Part shown: piece by piece, positions 29,618-37,950 of the stretch
How the letters are laid out: each line of letters opens with the position of its first letter
Position numbering within the stretch: position 1 is the first letter of the stretch
NCBI RefSeq assembly: GCF_019967995.1
Contig: NZ_CP065377.1
Coordinates: forward strand, 2,604,001-2,668,000
Length of the DNA stretch: 64,000 bases
From: Faecalibacterium prausnitzii
GTDB taxonomy: Bacteria > Bacillota > Clostridia > Oscillospirales > Ruminococcaceae
Direction of reading: 5' to 3'
The notes under the pieces: generated by a model
Databases searched by the model: none
What the model saw: the letters and a program-made list of their open reading frames with translations, nothing else
What the model was told of the DNA's origin: nothing
Made by a program: the position numbers and the translations under genes

Positions 29618-30073
29618 TCACATTGCAAGGCCTACCGCGACCAGCACCAGCATGCCGCCCACGATCAAAATCGTGCCCTTATGGCGCTCCAGAATGCCCG
29701 CAACGGTGTCAGCCGGAGCCGTCGGCTCGGTGGGCACCTGGTCGATGGGGCTCCACTGCGCGTAGACGGTGGCCTCTTCGCCGGAGAACACGGTCTCACC
29801 CGCGACGATGGCGCTGCCGCCCACGATGTCGGTGAACCAGCCGTTGAAGGTGTAGCCCTCCATGGTGGGGGTGGGCAGGCTGGACAGCTTGCCGTCGGCA
29901 TTGGTACGCTCCACCACCGAGATGCCGGTGCCGCCGCAGGCGTCAAAATAGATGATGACCTTTCCGTCGTTCTCGCTCTCGTCCAGCGGCTGGGCAGCCA
30001 GCGCCGCCGGGGCCAGCACACACAGTGCTGCGATGCACAGCAGCACGGCGAACATCTGTTTTGCTCGTTTCAT
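29618..30073 (-). CDS. Secreted InlB B-repeat protein with C-terminal membrane anchor
   Basis: 151 residues: a signal peptide (FAVLLCIAALCVLAPAALAA), one InlB B-repeat/Listeria-Bacteroides repeat (VIIYFDACGG to GYTFNGWFTD to TVYAQWSP), a Pro/Thr linker and a final hydrophobic helix (GTILIVGGMLVLVAVGLAM). It would sit on the outer face of the membrane with the repeat exposed. There is no LPxTG motif. It lies between glmM and the double-glycine peptide gene in one transcription unit. Confidence 0.8.
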   Translation of the reverse strand: MKRAKQMFAVLLCIAALCVLAPAALAAQPLDESENDGKVIIYFDACGGTGISVVERTNADGKLSSLPTPTMEGYTFNGWFTDIVGGSAIVAGETVFSGEEATVYAQWSPIDQVPTEPTAPADTVAGILERHKGTILIVGGMLVLVAVGLAM

Positions 30074-30099
30074 TGCACTTCCTCTTTTTGAGGCGTCGT

Positions 30100-31485
30100 T
30101 CAGACGCCATACCCTTGCGCCTCGATGACCTCCACGACCTGCGACACGTACTTCTGGCAGGTGTCGTGGTCGGGGGCTTCCACCATAACGCGGACAAGCG
30201 GCTCCGTGCCGGACTCACGAACCAGAATGCGGCCGGTGTCGCCCAGTGCCTCAGCCACCGCCTTGACGGCGGCCTGCACCGCAGCATCGTCCTGCGCCGC
30301 CTTCTTGTCGGTCACGCGGACATTTTCCAGCACCTGCGGATAGATGGTCAGCGGCTCGGCCAGCTTGCTCATGGGCAGCTTTTTGGCCAGCATGACTTCC
30401 ATCATCTTCAGGCTGGTCAGGATGCCGTCGCCGGTGCTGGCATACTGGCTGAAGATGATGTGGCCGCTCTGCTCACCACCGATGCGGCAGCCGTTCTTGG
30501 CCATGTACTCGTAAACATACTTGTCGCCCACAGCGGTCTTGGCGTAGCCGATGCCCTTTTCATCAAAGGCCTTGTACAGACCGAAGTTGGACATCACGGT
30601 CGTGACGACGGTATTGTTCATCAGCTCGCCATGTTCCTGCAGGTAGCAGCCATAGATGTACAGGATGTGGTCGCCGGTGATGACATTGCCCTTCTCGTCC
30701 ACGCACAGGCAGCGGTCGGCGTCGCCATCGTAGGCAAAGCCGACGTCGAGATGATTCTCGACCACGAACTTCTGCAGGCCCTCGATGTGGGTGGAACCGG
30801 CATTGTTGTTGATGTTCAGACCGTTCGGCTTGTTGTTGATGACGTAGGTGTCGGCACCCAGTGCATCGAACACAGACTTCGCGATGTTCCAGCTGGAACC
30901 GTTGGCACAGTCCAGGCCGACCTTGATTCCCTTGAAGGAGTAGATGCCCAGGCTGATGAGGTAGCCCATGTAGCGGTTGCGGCCTGCCACATAGTCCACG
31001 GTGCAGCCGATGTGCTCGCGGTGGGCAAAGGGCAGCTCCGGCCAGTCCTGATCGAAGACGTGGAGCTTGCCGTCGATGTAGTCCTCGACCAGCAGCAGGG
31101 TCTCTTCGGGCATCTTCTCGCCGTAGCAGTCGATGAGCTTGATGCCGTTGTCGTAGAACGGGTTGTGGCTGGCCGAGATCATGATGCCACAGTCGAAGTC
31201 GTCCACGCGGGCGATGTAGGCCACAGAGGGCGTCGTGGTGACGTGCAGCAGATAGGCGTCTGCGCCGGAGGCCGTCAGACCGGCACAAAGGCTGTACTCA
31301 AACATGTAGGAGCTGCGGCGGGTGTCCTTGCCGATGACGATGCGGGCAGGCTCATTGTTGCCGTTGCGCTCGCGGAGCTTGTTGTAATACCAGCCGAGGA
31401 AGCGACCCACCTTGTAGGCATGGTCGGCGGTCAGCGTGATCCCGGCTTCGCCGCGGAAGCCATCGGTCCCAAAATACTTTCCCAT
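30100..31485 (-). CDS. glmM: Phosphoglucosamine mutase
   Basis: Converts glucosamine-6-phosphate to glucosamine-1-phosphate for UDP-GlcNAc. The active-site serine is S106 in ISASHNP. The metal loop reads DGDADR, the sugar loop GGEQSGHI, and the phosphate loop ESGTEPLVRVMVE. 461 residues, typical length. Its two small downstream genes are unusual companions. Confidence 0.95.
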   Translation of the reverse strand: MGKYFGTDGFRGEAGITLTADHAYKVGRFLGWYYNKLRERNGNNEPARIVIGKDTRRSSYMFEYSLCAGLTASGADAYLLHVTTTPSVAYIARVDDFDCGIMISASHNPFYDNGIKLIDCYGEKMPEETLLLVEDYIDGKLHVFDQDWPELPFAHREHIGCTVDYVAGRNRYMGYLISLGIYSFKGIKVGLDCANGSSWNIAKSVFDALGADTYVINNKPNGLNINNNAGSTHIEGLQKFVVENHLDVGFAYDGDADRCLCVDEKGNVITGDHILYIYGCYLQEHGELMNNTVVTTVMSNFGLYKAFDEKGIGYAKTAVGDKYVYEYMAKNGCRIGGEQSGHIIFSQYASTGDGILTSLKMMEVMLAKKLPMSKLAEPLTIYPQVLENVRVTDKKAAQDDAAVQAAVKAVAEALGDTGRILVRESGTEPLVRVMVEAPDHDTCQKYVSQVVEVIEAQGYGV

Positions 31486-31786
31486 AAAGATCCTTCCCTT
31501 TTCGTTCTATATAAAATAAGGATTCGTTCAGCAAGATCGTTCTGCACCTTATATCATAGCATATTGACGCAGAAGTTTCCATCCTGAATTTGGATTTTCC
31601 CAAAAGCAGTGGAAACCTTCCAGAATATTCCATAAATTTCATCTTTTCGACATGATTTTTGCAAATTTTCGCAAGTTTCCTATTTTTTCTTGACCTGAAC
31701 CGCAAAACTGTGTAGAATGAAAGATATATCAGAGCATCGCAGGGCTTGCCGATGCTCCTCTACAACAGACAAAGGAATGGTCAATC
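31486..31786. promoter_or_regulatory. Divergent promoter region glmM/glycosyltransferase
   Basis: For glmM (minus) there is an extended -10, TGCTATGAT (31553-31561). For the plus-strand gene there is TTGACC (31690-31695), a 17-base spacer and TAGAAT (31713-31718), a strong promoter. The rest is AT-rich with no gene. Confidence 0.6.
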
Positions 31787-32908
31787 ATGCGGATCGCAAT
31801 GCTCGGCCACAAGCGCATCCCCTCCCACGAGGGCGGCATCGAGGTCGTTGTTGAAGAGCTGGCCGCGCGGATGGTCGAAAAGGGGCATCAGGTCACCTGT
31901 TTCAACCGTACCGGCCAGCACGTCAGCGGAAAAGAATATGAAGTGCAAAAGCTGGACGAATACCGCGGCATTCGCATCCGCCATGTGCCCACACTGGACA
32001 AAAAAGGGCTTGCAGCCGTTACATCCAGCTTTTTTGCCAGCCTCGCGGCGGCGCTTGGCCCTTACGATGTCGTGCATGTCCACGCCGAAGGCCCGGCCGC
32101 TTTCTGCTGGCTGCCCCGGCTGTTCGGCAAGCGGGTCGTCCTGACGGTCCATGGGCTGGACTGGGCGCGGGACAAGTGGAAGGGCAGCTTCGGCTCCTGG
32201 TACATCCACTTCGGCGAGAAGGTCGGTGCCCGGTTCGCACACGAGATCATCGTGCTCAACCACAGCACCCAGACCTATTTCCGCGACATCTATCACCGCG
32301 AGACTCACTACATCCCCAACGGCGTCAACCGCCCGGCGTATGCCCCGCCGGAGCTCATCCGGAAACGGTTTGGGCTGGAATACGGTTCCTACCTGCTGTT
32401 TCTGGGCCGTCTGGTGCCGGAAAAAGGCTGTCACCATCTGTGCGAAGCCTTCAAGCGGCTCAAGACCAACAAAAAGCTGGTCATTGCGGGCGGCGTGTCC
32501 GACTCCGGCGATTACATAAACACCCTGAAGGCTCTGGCCGCCGGCGATGACCGCATCCTCTTCACCGACTTCGTGGACGGCGCGCTGCGGGATGAGCTGT
32601 ACAGCAACGCCTATCTGTTCGTTCTGCCCAGCGACCTGGAGGGAATGCCCCTCTCCCTGCTGGAGGCCATGAGCTACGGCAACTGTGTGCTGGTATCGGA
32701 CATTGAGGAATGCACCAATGTCATCCATGACCGGGGGATCACCTTCCGCAAGGGAGACGTGAACGATCTGGAAGCCAAGCTGCGCTATGCCATCGAGCAC
32801 CCCAACGCAGTCCGGATGTTCAAATGGCTCTCCTCGGATTACATCTGCGACCGCTTCCAGTGGGACAAGGTCGTGGATGCGACCCTGAAGCTCTATCAGA
32901 CCCCCTGA
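31787..32908 (+). CDS. GT4 family glycosyltransferase
   Basis: 373 residues in the GT-B fold. The N-terminal domain starts MRIAMLGHKRIPSHEGGIEV with the glycine-rich acceptor loop and DVVHVHAEGP. The C-terminal domain has LLFLGRLVPEKG and the EX7E-type motif PSDLEGMPLSLLEAMSYG for the nucleotide sugar. It probably adds a hexose or rhamnose to a surface polysaccharide; donor and acceptor cannot be read from sequence. It has its own promoter and terminator. Confidence 0.88.
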   Translation: MRIAMLGHKRIPSHEGGIEVVVEELAARMVEKGHQVTCFNRTGQHVSGKEYEVQKLDEYRGIRIRHVPTLDKKGLAAVTSSFFASLAAALGPYDVVHVHAEGPAAFCWLPRLFGKRVVLTVHGLDWARDKWKGSFGSWYIHFGEKVGARFAHEIIVLNHSTQTYFRDIYHRETHYIPNGVNRPAYAPPELIRKRFGLEYGSYLLFLGRLVPEKGCHHLCEAFKRLKTNKKLVIAGGVSDSGDYINTLKALAAGDDRILFTDFVDGALRDELYSNAYLFVLPSDLEGMPLSLLEAMSYGNCVLVSDIEECTNVIHDRGITFRKGDVNDLEAKLRYAIEHPNAVRMFKWLSSDYICDRFQWDKVVDATLKLYQTP

Positions 32909-32916
32909 ACCATCTC

Positions 32917-32954
32917 AGGCCCACCGGCAACGCCGGTGGGCCTGTTCGTTTTTT
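32917..32954 (+). terminator. Terminator after the GT4 gene
   Basis: AGGCCCACCGGC (32917-32928) pairs with GCCGGTGGGCCT (32932-32943), followed by GTTCGTTTTTT. It touches the end of convergent recQ. Confidence 0.9.
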
Positions 32955-34537
32955 CAGCCCCGGCTCTCCACCATCTCCTCGATGACACGGAGGAAGTCGC
33001 GGCCATAGTGGGCGGCTTTCTTTTCGCCCACGCCGGTGATGTTCAGCAGCTCGTCCAGGCTGAGCGGCTTTTTCCGGGCCATCTCGCGCAGGGTGGCATC
33101 GTTGAAGATCATGTAGGCGGGCACCTTCTGCTTTGCCGCCAGCCGCTTGCGCAGAGCGTACAGCGCGCCCAGCAGCGCTTCGTCCGCTTCGCTCAGAGGC
33201 ACATCGTCTGCATTGCGGCGGCGGCCGCCCGCCAGACGTCTGGTGCTGGCAGCGGCCCGCTCTCTGGCCTGCGCCGCCTGCTGCTCCACCTGTTCTGCCG
33301 CCTGTTCGGCCAGCAGGCAGTTGGAGCAATTGCCGCACTTCTGCGGTGCGGCCTCGCCGAAGTAGCTCAGCAGAAAGCCCCGCAGGCAGCGCGGTGTGGT
33401 GGAATAAAAGGTCATATACTTGAGCCGCTCTTCGGCCTTGCGGGCGGCCTCGGCCTTGACATCGGCGGGCAGGCCGTTGTCGGCCTCCATCTCCTTTTCG
33501 ATGAAGAACCGGATCGTCCGCACATCGGTACCGGAGTAGAGCAGGGTGCACCGGGCCGGTTCGCCGTCGCGGCCGGCCCGCCCGGCCTCCTGATAGTAGC
33601 TCTCCAGATCCTTGGGCATGTTGTAGTGGATGACGAACCGGACATTGGGCTTGTCGATGCCCATGCCGAACGCATTGGTCGCCACCATGATCTGGATGCG
33701 GTCGTACAGAAAATCGTCCTGATTCTGCCGCCGGGCATCGGGGTCGAGCTTGGCGTGGTACGCCGCCGCCCGGATGCCCCGGCTCTGCAGCAGGCGGGTG
33801 GTCTCGTCCACCTGCCGGGTGGTGCTGCAATAAATGATGCCCGCATGGTCCCGCTCCCTGAGCACCAGTTCCAGCAGAACGCGGGGCTTCTCGCTGGGCA
33901 GGGCGCGGCGGGTCTCGAAGTAAAGGTTCGGGCGGTCGAAGCTGGCCGTGACCTCGTAGGGGTCTTTCAGTTCGAGGCAGCTCCGGATATCGTCCCGGAC
34001 GTGGGCCGTGGCCGTCGCTGTGAACGCCCCGATGACCGGGCGCCTGGGCAGGCCGTCCACGAACGCCTTGATGCGGAGGTAGCTGGGGCGGAAGTCCTGC
34101 CCCCACTGGCTGATGCAGTGGGCCTCGTCCACCGTCACCATGCTGATCTCCCGCTCCTGCGCGAACCGCTGGAAACCCGGCATCTCCAGCCGCTCCGGGG
34201 CCACGTAGATGATCTTATACCAGCCCTCCCGCGCACGGCGGAGCATCAGGGCTTTCTGGTTGTCGGTCAGGCTGTTGTTCAGGAACGCCGCCGCCACACC
34301 GGCCTGCACCAGCGCCCCCACCTGATCTTTCATCAGGCTGACCAGCGGCGAGACCACGATGGTGATGCCCGGCAGCAGCAGCGCGGGCACCTGGTAGCAG
34401 ATGGACTTGCCCGCACCGGTGGGCATCACGGCCAGAACGTCCTGCCCGGCCAGCAGCCGGGAGACGATCTCCTCCTGACCGGGGCGGAAGCCATCATAGC
34501 CGAACACTTTTTTTAGAATCGAATGCGGGTTTTCCAT
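32954..34537 (-). CDS. recQ: ATP-dependent DNA helicase RecQ
   Basis: 527 residues. Walker A is TGAGKS (40-45), Walker B DEAHC in a DEAHCISQWGQDFRPSY block, motif VI QEAGRAGRDG. The zinc site cysteines lie in RCLRGFLLSYFGE to CGNCSNC, and a C-terminal HRDC domain contains PLSLDELLNITGVGEKKAAH. It unwinds DNA 3' to 5' in recombination and repair. An extended -10 (TGGTATACT on the minus strand, near 34585) precedes it; the leader holds a GCTGC/GCAGC hairpin. Confidence 0.95.
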   Translation of the reverse strand: MENPHSILKKVFGYDGFRPGQEEIVSRLLAGQDVLAVMPTGAGKSICYQVPALLLPGITIVVSPLVSLMKDQVGALVQAGVAAAFLNNSLTDNQKALMLRRAREGWYKIIYVAPERLEMPGFQRFAQEREISMVTVDEAHCISQWGQDFRPSYLRIKAFVDGLPRRPVIGAFTATATAHVRDDIRSCLELKDPYEVTASFDRPNLYFETRRALPSEKPRVLLELVLRERDHAGIIYCSTTRQVDETTRLLQSRGIRAAAYHAKLDPDARRQNQDDFLYDRIQIMVATNAFGMGIDKPNVRFVIHYNMPKDLESYYQEAGRAGRDGEPARCTLLYSGTDVRTIRFFIEKEMEADNGLPADVKAEAARKAEERLKYMTFYSTTPRCLRGFLLSYFGEAAPQKCGNCSNCLLAEQAAEQVEQQAAQARERAAASTRRLAGGRRRNADDVPLSEADEALLGALYALRKRLAAKQKVPAYMIFNDATLREMARKKPLSLDELLNITGVGEKKAAHYGRDFLRVIEEMVESRG

Positions 34538-34768
34538 GCGTTCCTCCGTTATACTCTATGAGAGCTGCCTTCGCAGCCCTCTCAGTATACCACAAAACTG
34601 CCGGTTTCGCAGGGGGATGGCCTCGTTTTTTGCCGGAATGCGCGAAATAACAAACGGATTTTTTCCAATGGATAGCTTTTCAGGCGCGAAAATGATATAA
34701 TAAGAACACATATCTCCATCCCGGCCAATGCTGTGCCGGATCTGATGAAAAAAGGAGTATTTCAACCT

Positions 34769-35794
34769 ATGCAGAAATTGATCACCTTTGCCGTCCCGTG
34801 CTACAACTCGGCGGCCTATATGCGCCACTGCATCGAGACCCTGCTCTCCGCCGGGGAGCAGGCCGAGATCATCCTGGTGGACGATGGTTCCGTCAAGGAC
34901 GAGACCCCGGCCATCTGCGATGAATACGCCGCCCAATACCCCACCATCGTCAAGGCCATCCATCAGGAGAACGGCGGCCACGGCGAGGGCGTGAATCAGG
35001 GCATCCGGAACGCCACCGGCCTGTATTACAAGGTCGTGGACAGCGACGACTGGCTGGACACCGCCGCCCTGAAGACCGTGCTGGCCAAGCTGCAGACTCT
35101 TGTGGCCCGCGGCACCGCCCCCGACCTGATGATCTGCAACTACGTCTACGAGCATGTGGAGGACAACACCACCCACACCGTGCGCTACACCAACGTCTTC
35201 CCGGAGAACCGCCTGTTCAGCTGGATGCACGTGGGCCACTTCCGCCCGGACCAGAACCTGCTCATGCACTCGGTCATCTACCGCACCCAGGTCCTGCGGG
35301 ACTGCGGCATGGTGCTGCCCAAGCACACCTTCTATGTGGACAACATCTTCGTCTACCAGCCGCTGCCCTACGTCAAGAGCATGTACTACATGGATCTTGA
35401 CCTCTACCGCTACTTCATCGGCCGCTCGGACCAGAGCGTGAACGAGAGCGTCATGGTCAAGCGGGTGGACCAGCAGCTGCGCGTGACCCGACACATGATC
35501 GACTGCCAGGACCTCGACGCCCTCAGGAACGAAAAGCGCCTGCGCGCCTATATGCTGCACTACCTTTCCACGATGATGGCCGTCAGCGACATCTTCCTGC
35601 TGCTGGACGGCAGCGCCGAGGCGCAGGCCAAGAAGGCAGACCTGTGGAAGTATCTCAAGGAGAATACCAAACCCGATGTCTACCGTGCCATCCGCTACGG
35701 TTTCGGCGGCATCACCAACCTGAACTTCCCCAAGGGCGACGCCATCGTGGTGGGCGGTTACCGCATCGCACAGAAGATCTTCAAATTCAATTGA
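34769..35794 (+). CDS. GT2 family glycosyltransferase
   Basis: 341 residues starting at the ATG at 34769 behind AAAAGGAG. The GT-A core is clear: FAVPCYNSAAYMRHCIETLL, the nucleotide-binding ILVDDGS and the metal motif VVDSDDW. The C-terminal part, with several Tyr-rich segments (SMYYMDLDLYRYFIGR), is of unknown acceptor specificity. It has its own promoter (extended -10 TGATATAAT at about 34693-34701) and a strong terminator. Confidence 0.88.
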   Translation: MQKLITFAVPCYNSAAYMRHCIETLLSAGEQAEIILVDDGSVKDETPAICDEYAAQYPTIVKAIHQENGGHGEGVNQGIRNATGLYYKVVDSDDWLDTAALKTVLAKLQTLVARGTAPDLMICNYVYEHVEDNTTHTVRYTNVFPENRLFSWMHVGHFRPDQNLLMHSVIYRTQVLRDCGMVLPKHTFYVDNIFVYQPLPYVKSMYYMDLDLYRYFIGRSDQSVNESVMVKRVDQQLRVTRHMIDCQDLDALRNEKRLRAYMLHYLSTMMAVSDIFLLLDGSAEAQAKKADLWKYLKENTKPDVYRAIRYGFGGITNLNFPKGDAIVVGGYRIAQKIFKFN

Positions 35795-35830
35795 GACCAT
35801 TCTTGTTGCTTTTTTTGCACAAATGTTTCC

Positions 35831-35868
35831 AAAACCGGGCTGCTGTCGTTTTCAGCAGCCCGGTTTTT
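35831..35868 (+). terminator. Terminator after the GT2 gene
   Basis: AAAACCGGGCTGCTG (35831-35845) pairs with CAGCAGCCCGGTTTT (35853-35867), ending in TTTTTG. Confidence 0.92.
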
Positions 35869-36038
35869 GCTTGTATCCCAGCATGTTAAGAAAACTTCAG
35901 ATTTGAAGCAGATGAACTGTTGTTGCTTTTTTGCTTACAATAGGGTATAATTTTTAGGCATCATTTCAACGCGCAGCGCCCGGCGGCCCGGCATCCGCCC
36001 CGCTTGCAGCACATTCAAAGGGAGGATCGGGGAGCCGA

Positions 36039-37361
36039 ATGGTAAAACGCGCTCCTGCAATGAACATGGAACAATTACTCATCTGTCTGTCCCTCGCACT
36101 GATCGCAGGGCTTCTGATGTCCCGGCTGGCCAAGGCCGCCCACCTGCCCGCCGTGACGTCGTATCTGGTGGCGGGCCTGCTGCTGGGGCCCTTCTTTCTG
36201 GGGCGACTCGGCCTGAGCAGCTGGGGCATCGGCTTCGGGAGCCTGGCCCAGGTGGAGAGCTACGGCCTCATCACCCAGGTGGCGCTGGGTTTCATTGCCT
36301 TCGTCATCGGCAACGAATTTCGTCTGACCACGCTGGAAAGCATGGGCCGGCAGGCCATCACAGTCGGCATCCTGCAGGCCGTCGTCACCACCGCACTGGT
36401 GGATCTCGCGCTGGTCGTCCTGCATCTGCTCCGCCCGGATGTCATCTCCATGGCCTCGGCCATCACGCTGGGTGCGATCGCAGCGGCCACGGCCCCGGCC
36501 GCGACCCTGATGGTCGTCAAGCAGTACAAGGCCAACGGCCCGCTGACCCACCTGCTGCTGATGGTGGTCGCCATCGACGACGCCGTCGGCCTCGTCCTCT
36601 TCTCTGCCTCTTTCGGCGTGGCGAACGCGCTGGAGCAGGGCCGCATCGACCCTCTCGGCGTCATCGTGGAGCCGCTGGTGGAGATTGTCCTCTCGCTGGG
36701 TCTGGGTGCGCTGGCCGGTTTTGTGCTCAACCAGCTGGAGATCTACTTCCACTCCCGCTCCAAGCGCATGAGCCTTTCGGTGGCTTTCGTCCTGCTGACG
36801 GTCGGCCTCTCCATGGTCACCTTCCAGATCGGGCCGGTGCACTGCGGCTTTTCGCTGCTGCTGGTCTGCATGATGACCGGCACCGTCTTCTGCAACATCT
36901 GCCCCACGTCCGATGAACTGATGGACCGTCTGGACCGCTGGGTCTCGCCGGTCAACATCCTGTTCTTCGTGCTCAGCGGTGCCGAGCTGGATCTGAACAT
37001 CCTCTCGAACCCGCTGGTGCTCCTCATCGGCGTGGTGTACATCGCATCCCGTTCGCTGGGCAAGATCTCCGGCTCTTACTTCAGCTGCCGCGCTACCCAC
37101 TGCAGCGACAACATCCAGAAGTATCTCGGCATCACCCTGCTGCCCCAGGCCGGCGTTGCACTGGGCATGGCGGCCGAAGCCGCCGAGCTCTCCGACGGCC
37201 ACATGGTGCGGAACGTCGTGCTCTTCTCGGTGCTCGTATATGAGCTGGTCGGCCCGACCCTGACCAAGATCAGCCTGACCGCGGCGGGTGAGATCGAACC
37301 GGAAGGCCGCACCAGCGCCCGCACGGCCAACAAACCCGAAGCTCCGGTCACACTGGACTGA
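36039..37361 (+). CDS. Cation:proton antiporter (CPA2 family)
   Basis: 440 residues with about 12 membrane helices in the Na+/H+ exchanger fold. Helix 5-type residues appear in ATAPAATLMVVKQY and the Asp pair of the transport site in VVAIDDAVGLVLF. It is membrane-only, with no KTN/TrkA nucleotide-binding domain, and a short polar C-terminal tail. It probably exchanges Na+ or K+ for protons. The start at 36039 is preceded by GGGGAG. Monocistronic with a strong terminator. Confidence 0.88.
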   Translation: MVKRAPAMNMEQLLICLSLALIAGLLMSRLAKAAHLPAVTSYLVAGLLLGPFFLGRLGLSSWGIGFGSLAQVESYGLITQVALGFIAFVIGNEFRLTTLESMGRQAITVGILQAVVTTALVDLALVVLHLLRPDVISMASAITLGAIAAATAPAATLMVVKQYKANGPLTHLLLMVVAIDDAVGLVLFSASFGVANALEQGRIDPLGVIVEPLVEIVLSLGLGALAGFVLNQLEIYFHSRSKRMSLSVAFVLLTVGLSMVTFQIGPVHCGFSLLLVCMMTGTVFCNICPTSDELMDRLDRWVSPVNILFFVLSGAELDLNILSNPLVLLIGVVYIASRSLGKISGSYFSCRATHCSDNIQKYLGITLLPQAGVALGMAAEAAELSDGHMVRNVVLFSVLVYELVGPTLTKISLTAAGEIEPEGRTSARTANKPEAPVTLD

Positions 37362-37375
37362 CAAACTGGACAAAC

Positions 37376-37414
37376 AAAAAGACCTCTCCGAACACAGCCG
37401 GAGAGGTCTTTTTT
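37376..37414. terminator. Terminator between the antiporter and the polysaccharide operon
   Basis: AAAAAGACCTCTCCG (37376-37390) pairs with CGGAGAGGTCTTTTT (37399-37413). The arms serve both convergent units. Confidence 0.9.
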
Positions 37415-37950
37415 CAGTAATCCGTTTGACAGCCGAGCAGGAACTTCATGTACGCGAAGGTCCGCTCCTGGCCGAGGTCGCGCACCATTTTCAGCAGCTT
37501 TTCGAGCAGGGCGCGGGTCTCCGGGTGGAGCATATAGTGGCCCTTGCTGCGGTCGTAATATTCCCACGGCGAGGCGTCGGTGTACCGGTCGCCCAGATAG
37601 ATCCGGCTGGCCGCGACCCGGTCGCAGACCATCTCGCAGACATAGCGCAGGGGCATCTTCATACCCGCCATGCCGGATTTGTTGGTGCTGTAGTCGATCC
37701 AGTATTCCAGATGGTGCTTGTTGCGGCCCTTGTGGTGGAGCCACGCCGAGGAGTAGCCTCTGGCCTCCCGCTCGGCCTCGTTGGGGCTGTGGTCGCCCTG
37801 ATAGTAGATGCAGCCGGGGATGAACTCCGTGGGGCTGTATTTGCTCAGGTCATGGGCCAGGCCCTGTTCGTACAGACCGCATTCAAAGCAGTATTTCATC
37901 ACCAGCAGCTTGTGCCGGGTGATGGTCTCAAAATGGCCTTTGATGTTCAT
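37414..37950 (-). CDS. DUF5662 family protein
   Basis: 178 residues with HDLSKYSPTEF (about 33-43) and WLHHKGRNKHHLEYW (about 70-84), His/Asp clusters that look like metal-binding (HD-like) sites characteristic of DUF5662. Biochemical role is unknown. Its start overlaps the stop of the upstream glycosyltransferase (ATGA), making it the last gene of a polysaccharide operon, possibly by coincidence of position. Confidence 0.8.
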   Translation of the reverse strand: MNIKGHFETITRHKLLVMKYCFECGLYEQGLAHDLSKYSPTEFIPGCIYYQGDHSPNEAEREARGYSSAWLHHKGRNKHHLEYWIDYSTNKSGMAGMKMPLRYVCEMVCDRVAASRIYLGDRYTDASPWEYYDRSKGHYMLHPETRALLEKLLKMVRDLGQERTFAYMKFLLGCQTDY

